Below are positions 17,132 to 25,033 of a DNA stretch of 64,000 nucleotides, in pieces. A program made the position numbers and the translations under genes. A model generated the notes under the pieces. It ran no database searches. It worked only from the letters and a program-made list of their open reading frames with translations, and was not told where the DNA came from. Position 1 is the first letter of the stretch; each line of letters begins with the position of its first letter. Origin of the DNA: Myxococcales bacterium (GTDB taxonomy: Bacteria; Myxococcota_A; Polyangia; Nannocystales; Nannocystaceae); NCBI GenBank assembly GCA_020633315.1, contig JACKDV010000019.1, positions 1 through 64,000 of the forward strand, in the 5' to 3' direction.

Positions 17132-19232
17132 GGTGCTCGAGGCGGGGTGGCCGGTGGAGCGGGCCCACGAGGCGATGATCGCCCTGGGCATCGCGGCCGG
17201 CTACCTCGTGCTGCCGCCGGAGCGACCCCCGGTGGCGCCGCGAGGGCTGGCGGGCCCCGAGGTCGATCGCTGGCTGATGCGCGCGGCCGAGTCGCTCGAG
17301 CTCGACGCGGAGCCGATCTCCATCATCTACGACGAGACCCGGATCGCGCTGGCTCGCATGGGGCCCGCCCTCGTCCCGCTCGACGACGAGGAGCGGCACT
17401 GGCTCGCCATCACCTCGGCCCGGGCCGGGCGCGTGCGGGTGCTCGCCCCGGGAGGCGAGGTGGTGGAGCTGCCCCTCGAGGCCGTGCGCGCCCAGGTGGC
17501 CCGCGACTGCGACGAGGAGGGCGACCGCTTGATCGCCCCGGTGATCGAGGCGGCCGGGCTCGGCGATCGCCTCGATCCCCGCGCTCGCCAGGAGCTCCGC
17601 CACCAGCTCCGCAGCCAGCGGCGGATCCGTCGGGCGTTCATGATCCGGCCCCACCCCGGCGCCGGGTGGCGGGTGCTCGCTCGCGACGCTCGCCTGCTCC
17701 GCCCGCTGCTGCTGCTGCTGGCCTCGCAGCTGCTGGGCTCGCTGGCGCTGATCCTCGCGTGGGCCGCGGTGGGCTCGGGGGTGCTCGAGGGGCGGGTGGA
17801 GGCGGCCTGGCTCGTGGCGGCGGCGCTGCTCGCCCTGAGCCAGGTGCCCCTGCGCGCCGCGGGCTCGTGGGCCCAGGGGACCTTCGCCCTCGAGGCCGCC
17901 CGCGTGCTCAAGCAGCGGCTCTTCCACGGCGTGCTGCGGATCGATCGCGACGAGATCCGGCGCGATGGCGCCGGTCAGCTCGTGGCTCGGGTGATGGAGG
18001 CCGAGGCGATCGAGACCCTCGCGCTGGGCGGAGGGCTCGCGACGGGGCTGGCCACGCTCGAGCTGCTGATGGCGGTGGGCATCCTGCTGCTGCTCGACGC
18101 CTCCTGGGTGCTGCTCGTGCTCGTGCTCGGCATGCTCGCCAACGGGCTGATGCTGCTGCGCATGGCGAGCCGGCAGCGGGCGTTCACCGATGCTCGCCTG
18201 GGTCTCACCCACGACCTCATCGAGCGCATGGTGGGCCACCGCACGCGGATCACCCAGGAGCGCCCCTCGCAGTGGCACGAGGAGGAGGACCTCGCGCTGG
18301 TGCGGGCGCGCGAGCTGGCGGCCGCGGCCGACGGCACCGAGGTCGCGTACCGCACGATGAACCGCCTGATCTTCGTGGCCTCGGTGGCGGTGCTCATGCC
18401 GCTGTGGGTCTCGGGGGCCGACGCGACCCGGCTCGCGGCGTGCGTGGGCGGGCTGCTGCTGGCCCATCGCGCCCTGGGCTCGCTGTCCGGGGGCGTGGAG
18501 CAGCTGGTGGCCGCCTCGATCAGCGCCTCGAGGATCGGGCCGCTGCTGCGCGCGGCCACGCGACGCACCGTGGTCGGCGAGCCCGCGCTGTCGATCGCGA
18601 GCCCGGCCCGCGGCGACGTGCCGGTGGTGGAGCTGCGCGGCGCCAGCCTGCAGTACCCGGGGCGGCCCTCGCCCGCGCTGTGCGACGCGACCCTGCGGGT
18701 GGGCGCCCGGGATCGGCTGCTGTGTCAGGGGCCCTCCGGGGGCGGCAAGTCGACCCTGGCCCAGCTCCTCTGTGCCATGCGTACCCCGAGCGCGGGCCTC
18801 GTGCTCTCGGACGGCCTCGATCTGGGAGCGCTGGGCGAGGACGAGTGGCGCAGCCGCATCATCCTCGTGCCGCAGTTCCACGAGAACTATGTGTTCGTGA
18901 AGTCGCTGGCCTTCAACCTGCTGATGGGCTCGCAGTGGCCCCCCGACGAGGAGGACCTCGAGCGCGCCGAGGCCCTGTGCCGCGAGCTCGGCCTCGGCCC
19001 GCTGCTCGATCGCATGCCCGCCGGGCTCATGCAGCCGGTGGGCGACAGCGGCTGGCAGCTCAGCCACGGCGAGCAGAGCCGGGTGTTCCTCGCGCGCGCG
19101 CTGCTCTGCAAGGACGCCCGGATGCTCGTGCTCGACGAGAGCTTCGGGGCGCTCGACCCCTCGACCCTCGAGCGATGCGTGGCGGTCACGCTCCATCGCG
19201 CGCCGGCGCTGATGGTCATCGCCCACCCCTGA
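17118..19232 (+). CDS. Second ABC exporter subunit lacking an active peptidase
   Basis: This 704-residue protein begins with about 180 residues that keep parts of a C39-like or NHLP-type N-domain (VPLDDEERHWLAITSA, RVRVLAPGGEV) but have no catalytic Cys. Membrane segments follow at about 195-460 and an ATPase at about 510-700. Walker A is GPSGGGKST, the signature is degenerate (LSHGEQSRV) and Walker B is MLVLDES. It starts 14 nt inside the previous gene, so the two are coupled and may form a heterodimer. The order HlyD, peptidase-ABC, second ABC matches the three-part NHLP export cassette; the assignment is by architecture only. Confidence 0.85.
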   Translation: MSGAEVLEAGWPVERAHEAMIALGIAAGYLVLPPERPPVAPRGLAGPEVDRWLMRAAESLELDAEPISIIYDETRIALARMGPALVPLDDEERHWLAITSARAGRVRVLAPGGEVVELPLEAVRAQVARDCDEEGDRLIAPVIEAAGLGDRLDPRARQELRHQLRSQRRIRRAFMIRPHPGAGWRVLARDARLLRPLLLLLASQLLGSLALILAWAAVGSGVLEGRVEAAWLVAAALLALSQVPLRAAGSWAQGTFALEAARVLKQRLFHGVLRIDRDEIRRDGAGQLVARVMEAEAIETLALGGGLATGLATLELLMAVGILLLLDASWVLLVLVLGMLANGLMLLRMASRQRAFTDARLGLTHDLIERMVGHRTRITQERPSQWHEEEDLALVRARELAAAADGTEVAYRTMNRLIFVASVAVLMPLWVSGADATRLAACVGGLLLAHRALGSLSGGVEQLVAASISASRIGPLLRAATRRTVVGEPALSIASPARGDVPVVELRGASLQYPGRPSPALCDATLRVGARDRLLCQGPSGGGKSTLAQLLCAMRTPSAGLVLSDGLDLGALGEDEWRSRIILVPQFHENYVFVKSLAFNLLMGSQWPPDEEDLERAEALCRELGLGPLLDRMPAGLMQPVGDSGWQLSHGEQSRVFLARALLCKDARMLVLDESFGALDPSTLERCVAVTLHRAPALMVIAHP

Positions 19233-19255
19233 ACCCGCTCCCACGGAGGACCCAC

Positions 19256-20356
19256 ATGGAACACGCGAGCCCTGCCCAGGCCCCCCTCACCACGCCGATC
19301 GAGAGGTTCGTCTGGGACCTCACCTACGCCTGCCCGCTGCGCTGCGTGCACTGCCTGACCGAGTCCGGGCGTCGACCCGCCGCCATGCTCGACCGGGACG
19401 CCATGCTGCGGGTGGTGGAGGTGATCGTGGGGCACCGCCCCCTCGCCAAGCGCATGTCCTTCGGCGGCGGCGAGCCGCTGCTCGCCCCGTGGTGGGACGA
19501 GGCCGCTCGCCTCATCTGCGACGCCGGCATCCCGGTCACCCTCTTCACCAGCGGGTGGTCGATGGAGCTCGACACCGCCGAGCGCCTCGCCCGATCGGTG
19601 GCCGGCATCTGCGTGAGCGTGGACGGGCCCGATCCCCGGCTCAACGATCCGATCCGCGGTCGCCCCGGTGCCTTCGACCACGCCATGGCCACCCTCGAGC
19701 TCCTCGATCGCTTCAAGCGCGACCGCAGCGCGCGGGGCGAGCCCTGCTACTCGCTGGGCATCGACTACACGGTGACCCGCAGCAACCGCGAGGGCACCGA
19801 TCGCTTCGTGAGCGAGGCGACCGCCCGCTTCCCCGGGCTCGACTTCATCCGCTTCGGCGCCGTGGTCCCCGAGGGGCTCGCCCAGGAGGAGGCCTTCGTC
19901 GCCCGGGAGCTGCTGACCATGGAGGAGGTGGTCGAGCTGTCGGCCTCCGAGGCCCGCCTGGCCTCGCTCGCGCGCAACGGCGTCCACGTCTCGGTGACCG
20001 ACGCCCGCGGCTTCCTGCCCGACAACGACCTCAGCGAGGCCGGCGAGGGCATCGCCCACATCGAGGCGAGCGGCTCGCTGCGGGCGTTCACCACGGTCGA
20101 GGCCAAGGTGGGCAGCGTGCTCGAGGAGCCGCTGGAGCTGCTGTGGCAGCGCGCCCTCGCGTGGCGGCGCGAGCCCTTCGTGCAGGAGCAGATGGGCTCG
20201 ATCCGCAGCGTGGAGGACTGGGCTCGCGCGATCCGGACGCTCGACCGTCGCTACGGCTCCGAGGCGGATCGGATCCGCATCGCTCGTCGGGGCACGCGGC
20301 CCGGAGGCGGCGATTCGCGGACCGCGGTCGAGGGGCAGCCGCAGGGTCGATCGTGA
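19256..20356 (+). CDS. Radical SAM peptide-modifying-type enzyme with cysteine-free SPASM-like tail
   Basis: This 366-residue radical SAM protein carries the 4Fe-4S motif CPLRCVHC (CxxxCxxC, about residues 25-32), the SAM-binding SFGGGEPLL and VSVDGPDP. The C-terminal part follows the layout of a SPASM domain (HIEASGSLRAFTTVEAKVGSVL, then PLELLWQRA) but the cysteines that would ligate auxiliary clusters are absent. In RiPP clusters such enzymes build carbon-carbon or carbon-sulfur crosslinks or epimerise residues; the reaction here is unknown. GGAGGA lies 6 nt before the ATG. The gene sits between the exporter and the ATP-grasp ligase, with only 4 nt to the latter. Confidence 0.9.
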   Translation: MEHASPAQAPLTTPIERFVWDLTYACPLRCVHCLTESGRRPAAMLDRDAMLRVVEVIVGHRPLAKRMSFGGGEPLLAPWWDEAARLICDAGIPVTLFTSGWSMELDTAERLARSVAGICVSVDGPDPRLNDPIRGRPGAFDHAMATLELLDRFKRDRSARGEPCYSLGIDYTVTRSNREGTDRFVSEATARFPGLDFIRFGAVVPEGLAQEEAFVARELLTMEEVVELSASEARLASLARNGVHVSVTDARGFLPDNDLSEAGEGIAHIEASGSLRAFTTVEAKVGSVLEEPLELLWQRALAWRREPFVQEQMGSIRSVEDWARAIRTLDRRYGSEADRIRIARRGTRPGGGDSRTAVEGQPQGRS

Positions 20357-20360
20357 AGCC

Positions 20361-21704
20361 ATGGCCAAGCTCATCGTCATCAACGTAGGCACCGAGCACG
20401 CGCTGGGCCTCGACTGGAGCAGCGCCCACCCCATCGCTCGCTCGGTGTGGCGCAGCGCCTGGCTGGCCGAGGAGGGGGACGTGCTGGTGAGCCCGGTGCC
20501 CTTCGATCCCGGGTTCCTGGAGTACGTGGGGCACACCCTCGGGATCGACATGGGCACGGTGGGCGTGGTCACGCGCTCGCGCCCGCTGACCGACGACGAG
20601 CTGCGCTCGCCCGGGCTCGTCGCCGAGCTGCGGGCCCACGTGGAGCGCGGGGCGATCACCTCGTCGACCTCGTGCTTCTCCACCGAGGGCACGGCCGAGC
20701 TCGCGCTCGCGCTCGGCCTCGCGCCCGCCGAGCATCGCTTCGCGGCGGAGGGCGGCGGGGTGCTGCTCAACCGCAAGACCCACTTCCGCCAGCTCGCGGC
20801 GGGGCTCGGGCTGCCGCTCGCCCCCGGTCGCACGGTGCACTCGCCCTCGGCCCTCGCGGCGGCGGTGCGCGAGCTGCTGGTGCACACCGGGACCGTGATC
20901 CTCAAGAAGGACGACGGCGCCGGCGGGATGGGCAACGTCACGATCACCACCGAGGAGCCCGGCCCGCTCCCCGGCTCCTCCCAGACGCGCCACGTGGACG
21001 AGGGCATCGACGCGCTCGCCAGCGAGCTCTACCCGCGGCTGGGCGAGCCCGCGGGCGGCGGGCTGGTGGTGGAGGCCTACTTCCGGGCCGCGCACATGTT
21101 CTACCTCGAGTATCGCGTGGGGGCCGACGGTCGCCCGCGCTTCCTCGACAGCGGGACGATCCGGCTGCGCCCCGATCGCGATCCCGATGCGCCCGCGCTG
21201 GTGTGGGTGGGGCTCGACATCCCGGCCGAGGTGCCCTCGTACTCCCTGTGCCGGGCCCTCGGCCACGCGACCGAGCTGGTGCTGCTCGCGGCGCGCCTGG
21301 GCTACCGCGGGCACGTCAACGTCGACGCGATCGTCACGGACGCAGGGCAGCTGGTCTTCAACGAGATCAACGGTCGATGGGGCGGGGGGCTGGTCCTCCA
21401 TGCGATCGCCTCGCGCCTGCTCGGGGAGGGCCATGCCGACGTGTGCTGCCTGAGCTCGCTGCGCGAGGTCGACTCGCCGCCGCGCCGCGAGGCGCTGCGG
21501 ATCCTCGAGCGAGAGGGGCTCCACTTCGACCCACGATCGCGGGAGGGCGCGATCGTGGTCTCGTGCGACGAGGCGCGCTCCGGCACGATGGAGTGCATGG
21601 TGATCGGCCCCTCGCGCGCCCGAGCGCGTCAGCTCGAGGATCGACTCCGCGCCGCCCTGGGGCGCCCCGAGATCGCGCGAGTCCGAAGTCGTGCGATCTC
21701 GTGA
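20361..21704 (+). CDS. ATP-grasp peptide ligase, pheganomycin PGM1-like
   Basis: This 447-residue protein resembles the peptide ligase of the pheganomycin pathway. That enzyme activates an N-terminal non-proteinogenic amino acid with ATP and joins it to a ribosomal peptide. The N-terminal third is a pre-ATP-grasp domain (VINVGTEHALG, LVSPVPFDPGF). The ATP-grasp core follows with NRKTHFRQLAAGLGLP, VILKKDDGAGGMGNV and the metal-binding VFNEINGRWGG. A C-terminal domain of about 90 residues (EGLHFDPRSREGAIVVSCDE) resembles the PGM1 C-terminal domain. The acceptor is proposed to be the peptide encoded at 27519-27638. The family call rests on remembered motifs and layout. Confidence 0.82.
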   Translation: MAKLIVINVGTEHALGLDWSSAHPIARSVWRSAWLAEEGDVLVSPVPFDPGFLEYVGHTLGIDMGTVGVVTRSRPLTDDELRSPGLVAELRAHVERGAITSSTSCFSTEGTAELALALGLAPAEHRFAAEGGGVLLNRKTHFRQLAAGLGLPLAPGRTVHSPSALAAAVRELLVHTGTVILKKDDGAGGMGNVTITTEEPGPLPGSSQTRHVDEGIDALASELYPRLGEPAGGGLVVEAYFRAAHMFYLEYRVGADGRPRFLDSGTIRLRPDRDPDAPALVWVGLDIPAEVPSYSLCRALGHATELVLLAARLGYRGHVNVDAIVTDAGQLVFNEINGRWGGGLVLHAIASRLLGEGHADVCCLSSLREVDSPPRREALRILEREGLHFDPRSREGAIVVSCDEARSGTMECMVIGPSRARARQLEDRLRAALGRPEIARVRSRAIS

Positions 21705-21758
21705 TCTCCAGCTCACATTCGCACGATCTCGAGTCTCGCATTCGCACGACTCGGCGAG

Positions 21759-21783
21759 TCGATCATCGACTGGTGATGATCGA
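21759..21783. promoter_or_regulatory. Inverted repeat, possible operator
   Basis: TCGATCATC and GATGATCGA form perfect 9-bp arms around a 7-nt spacer, 58 bp upstream of the -35 of the dioxygenase promoter. No T-run follows, so an operator is more likely than a terminator. Confidence 0.4.
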
Positions 21784-21840
21784 GCTCGCACATGTCGATC
21801 GCCTCACGTTCGTGCGATCGTCGATGTCGCGTGGTCATGG

Positions 21841-21869
21841 TTTACACCCTCAACTCTGCCTGCTAGCAT
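21841..21869 (+). promoter_or_regulatory. Sigma-70-type promoter of the PhyH gene
   Basis: TTTACA (21841-21846) and TAGCAT (21864-21869) are separated by exactly 17 nt. The sequence after the -35 begins CCC, as in the precursor-peptide promoter. Confidence 0.6.
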
Positions 21870-22017
21870 GTTCAGCACTCTCGAGCCGTGGTCCCTCCGG
21901 GTCGATTGTTGGCAGTGGGGCGAGCGCAGCAACGCGCCGCCGCCCGGGCCAAGTGAGGGATTGCTTGGATCTCGACGCATCGGACGAGGCCCTGGTGGCC
22001 GATCCCCGGGAGGGCGA

Positions 22018-22941
22018 ATGAATGACATAGTGGCAGTGGACCCCGTGGTCGAGGAGTATCGGCGAGACGGGTTCATGATATTTCGAGGGTTGATCGACCC
22101 GGAGCTCATCGCGGAGGCCCGGGAGCACGTGGAGTGGATCCAGCGTCGTCACCCCCACCTGCGGCCCGAGCACTTCCACCACCCGCTGATGCGCGACGAT
22201 GCGTTCTGGGTCCGCATGGTCACCGACGAGCGCCTGGTCGACCTCGCGCAGCGCTTCCTGGGCCCCGATCTGGCGTGCTTCACCGCGCACTACATCTGCA
22301 AGCCCCCCCAGGACGGCCAGGCCGTGCTGTGGCACCAGGACGGCGCGTACTGGAACCTGCAGCCGATGGAGGCGCTCACGGTGTGGGTGGCCATCGACGA
22401 CTCCCAGCCCGACAACGGCTGCCTCCGCATGCTGCCGGGCACGCACCGCCTCGAGCTCGCGCCCATCGTGCTCCGCGACGACGTGCCGAACATGCTGTGC
22501 TCCTCGGTGCCCGCCGAGATGGTCGACGAGGACGCGGCGGTCGACGTGGTGCTCCGCGCGGGCGACGTGTCGATCCACCACCCCAACATCATCCATGGCT
22601 CCGAGGAGAACCGCTCGCCGAGCCGGCGCTGCGGCCTCGACATCGGCTACATCCGCACCAGCACGCGCATCGGCACCACGGGCCTGTACCTCAACCCGCT
22701 GCTGGTGCGCGGGCGGGCGATCGAGGGGATCAATCGCTACCGGCGCTGGCCCGAGTACGAGCCCGAGCACACGATCCCGTTCCGCGGCTGCGAGCGGTGG
22801 AACGAGCGCGTCCACGAGCTGAACCGCCGCCCGGGGGTGGTCGAGTCGGAGGCGCGCGAGGCCGACGTGGTCGAGCTCACCGCTCACATGATGCGGAGGC
22901 TCCAGGCCGGCACCACCAAGCAGGTGCAGGGATCGTCCTAG
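22018..22941 (+). CDS. Phytanoyl-CoA dioxygenase (PhyH) family oxygenase
   Basis: This 307-residue protein belongs to the Fe(II)/2-oxoglutarate-dependent PhyH family, which hydroxylates or halogenates small molecules and amino acids. The iron ligands are visible as WHQDGAYW (His106, Asp108) and IIHGSEEN (His193); SRRCGLD supplies an Arg suited to 2-oxoglutarate binding. A likely role is hydroxylation of a residue or building block of the peptide product, but the substrate is unknown. GGGAGGGCG precedes the ATG at 22018. It has its own promoter and begins a second transcription block after the ATP-grasp gene. Confidence 0.9.
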   Translation: MNDIVAVDPVVEEYRRDGFMIFRGLIDPELIAEAREHVEWIQRRHPHLRPEHFHHPLMRDDAFWVRMVTDERLVDLAQRFLGPDLACFTAHYICKPPQDGQAVLWHQDGAYWNLQPMEALTVWVAIDDSQPDNGCLRMLPGTHRLELAPIVLRDDVPNMLCSSVPAEMVDEDAAVDVVLRAGDVSIHHPNIIHGSEENRSPSRRCGLDIGYIRTSTRIGTTGLYLNPLLVRGRAIEGINRYRRWPEYEPEHTIPFRGCERWNERVHELNRRPGVVESEAREADVVELTAHMMRRLQAGTTKQVQGSS

Positions 22942-22949
22942 GGCGTGTC

Positions 22950-24212
22950 GTGACGGCGCGGCGATCCAGCATCGGGGACGAGCTCGCCTCGGCGCGGCTC
23001 GATCTCGTCCAGCGGATGGAGGAGGCGAGGCAGACGGTCGAGGCCGTGCTGTCGGGCCTGCCTCGCGGCGCGGGCGAGGAGGCGGAGGCGCTGCCGGGGC
23101 CGCTCGACCCGGGGACGCTGCCGCGACGGGAGGTGGAGCACCTGCTCCACCGGCACCTCGATCGCTTCAAGCAGATGGTGTTCAACGGGGGCGACTCCGT
23201 CGAGCTGGCGGTCAGCGGTCGTCGGCTCAAGAAGGTGTCGCGCCGGCTCCACGAGGTCTCCGAGCGCTTCAGCTCGCTGGCGCGTCCCATCGAGGCGCTC
23301 GCGGGTGAGCTGTCGCGGCACCGACCGGGACACCCCGAGTCGAGCTACGGGCGCGCTGCGATCGCCCTGCACGTGCTCGGGGAGTGGGACGCCGCGCGGC
23401 CCGACGCGCCGTCGCTGGAGTCCATGGCCGCGATCGTCGACCCGTTGCTCGAGGGTCTGCGGAGGGACGGCCGCCTGCGCCTGGGGCTGTTCGTGTGCTG
23501 CCCCGTCGACTTCACCCACGCCTCCGGTCCCGAGCCCGAGCGCTACCTGGGCCTGGACATGCACGGCAGCGTGCTGAGCCGGCTGGCGCCGCGGCTGCGC
23601 AGCCTGTTCGGCGACCTGGAGCGCGCGGGGGTCGAGCTCGAGCTGCGCACGATCATCGGCGACACCGACGAGGACGACTACATCTGGCGCGCCAGCCCGG
23701 CGCCCGCGGGGCTCGATCGCGCGGCGCTCGACCGTCGTCGGGACGCGCTGGTGGAGGTGGTCGCGGAGTACATGGCCGAGCCGGTGGGGCGGGCAGAGCG
23801 GCCGCCGCGGCCCCGGGTGATCGCCCGCGAGCACAACCGGGCCTTCCGGCTCTCGGCGATCCCGGTCTCGGCGCGGGCCCGGGCGATCTACGACGCCGTG
23901 CTCGAGGCCCCGCAGGCCTGCTTCGACGAGCGCGACGTCGAGGCGGAGCTCGACATCATGCGCGGGCTGTGGGTCCCGGGCGGGTACTACCAGGGGCTCC
24001 CGCCGCCCGACCCCGAGACCCTGCGTCGCATCGTGATCCACAAGCTGGCCACCTACGCGATGCAGGGCGTGGTGCTGCACGAGCAGGAGCCCGCGCTGCT
24101 GCTGGTGCAGTGCGAGCGGCCGTCGGGGCTGCGCGAGAAGATGCTCAACGCCGGGCTGCGGCGGCTCGGGCTGCCGCCGCTGTCGATGGTGAGCTACTTC
24201 GAGCTCGAGTGA
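22950..24212 (+). CDS. Unknown cluster protein
   Basis: This 420-residue soluble protein starts with GTG 8 nt after the PhyH stop, so the two are probably co-translated. Residues 10-130 look helical or coiled-coil (LDLVQRMEEARQTVEAVL, RRLKKVSRRLHEVSERF). The central part contains LGLFVCCPVDFTHASG, YLGLDMHGSVLSRLAPRL and RTIIGDTDEDDYIWR; the last has a repeated acidic signature that could bind metal or nucleotide. The C-terminal part has IVIHKLATYAMQGVVLHEQ and ALLLVQCERPSGLREKML. I recognise no family. Its 3' end overlaps the convergent methyltransferase gene by 19 nt. A catalytic or scaffolding role in the cluster is only a guess. Confidence 0.7.
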   Translation: MTARRSSIGDELASARLDLVQRMEEARQTVEAVLSGLPRGAGEEAEALPGPLDPGTLPRREVEHLLHRHLDRFKQMVFNGGDSVELAVSGRRLKKVSRRLHEVSERFSSLARPIEALAGELSRHRPGHPESSYGRAAIALHVLGEWDAARPDAPSLESMAAIVDPLLEGLRRDGRLRLGLFVCCPVDFTHASGPEPERYLGLDMHGSVLSRLAPRLRSLFGDLERAGVELELRTIIGDTDEDDYIWRASPAPAGLDRAALDRRRDALVEVVAEYMAEPVGRAERPPRPRVIAREHNRAFRLSAIPVSARARAIYDAVLEAPQACFDERDVEAELDIMRGLWVPGGYYQGLPPPDPETLRRIVIHKLATYAMQGVVLHEQEPALLLVQCERPSGLREKMLNAGLRRLGLPPLSMVSYFELE

Positions 24213-25027
24213 GCGACCGTGGAGCGGGCGCGCTCGAGGATCACCAGGCAGTGGGGGCTGGTTGCGCGATGCTCGGGACGGGAGCAGGTCGCGAGGTGGT
24301 GCGCCCGGTAGCCCGCGAGCAGCTCGTCGCTCACGCGCTCGAGCGCCTCGGGAAAGAAGCCGAACACGCCGTCGGTCCCCGCGTGCTCGATCACCGCGAG
24401 CCCGCACGCGCGGGCCTCTTCTTCCACGGCCGCGGGGCGGGAGAAGCTCGCGATGTCGAAGAACTCGTCCTGGAAGCGACCGGGCGGGCGGTCGTCCGCG
24501 TCGAGCAGGGCGTAGTGCTCGGGGCCCAGGGGCTCGCCGCGGGTGAGCAGGTAGGGCACGGCGAAGGCTCGGTTGATGTACGAGAGCGCCACGATCCCGC
24601 CCTCCCGGACCACGCGTCGGCACTCGAGCAGGCAGCGGAGGCGATCGTCGCGGCGGTGGAGGTGGTAGTAGGGACCGAGGCAGAGCACCGCGTCGAAGGT
24701 CGCGTTCTCGAGGCCCCGCAGCGACACCGCGTCGAGGCGGCGGGCCTCGAGGGTGCGAAGGCCCTCGCGCCGGGCGTGCTCCTCGATCGCACGCACGTTG
24801 AGCTCGACCAGATCGGTGGCCAGCACCCGATGCCCGCGCCGAGCGTAGCGCAGCGAGTACGCGCCGTGGCCCGCCCCGAGCTCGAGCAGGCGAGCATCGC
24901 CGGCGAGGTGCCGATCGAGCAGGTGGAGGGTGGTCTCGAGCTCCAGGCGACGCACCCGGCTCTTGAGCAGTCGCCCCTCCTCGCTGCAGGTCTCATAGTG
25001 GCGCGTGATCGGATCGGCCTCGGCCAT
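24194..25027 (-). CDS. Class I SAM-dependent methyltransferase
   Basis: This 277-residue protein is a Rossmann-fold methyltransferase. The SAM-binding motif I is LLELGAGHGAYSLRYA, the motif II acidic residue is in VLATDLVELN, and FDAVLCLGPYYHLH follows as motif IV, then VVREGGIVALSY. The C-terminal half (residues 170-277) would form the substrate cap. The gene starts 6 nt after the stop of the TPR-protein gene on the same strand, so they are coupled. A tailoring role, for example N- or O-methylation of the peptide or its building block, is inferred from context. Confidence 0.85.
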   Translation of the reverse strand: MAEADPITRHYETCSEEGRLLKSRVRRLELETTLHLLDRHLAGDARLLELGAGHGAYSLRYARRGHRVLATDLVELNVRAIEEHARREGLRTLEARRLDAVSLRGLENATFDAVLCLGPYYHLHRRDDRLRCLLECRRVVREGGIVALSYINRAFAVPYLLTRGEPLGPEHYALLDADDRPPGRFQDEFFDIASFSRPAAVEEEARACGLAVIEHAGTDGVFGFFPEALERVSDELLAGYRAHHLATCSRPEHRATSPHCLVILERARSTVAHSSSK

Positions 25028-25033
25028 CGCGGC

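Larger units (their letters stand above)
21705..22017. other. Intergenic region with stacked palindromes and a promoter
   Basis: This 313-bp region is AT-richer than the genes. It carries the direct repeat CATTCGCACGA at 21716 and 21739, the palindrome GACTCG-G-CGAGTC at 21748-21760, a 9-bp inverted repeat at 21759-21783, and the promoter for the dioxygenase gene. Confidence 0.6.

Noticed and set aside
21953..22021. A 22-codon acidic frame ending in ATGA overlap with the PhyH start
   Set aside because: It starts with GTG, has no ribosome binding site and no motif; could be real but support is too weak.
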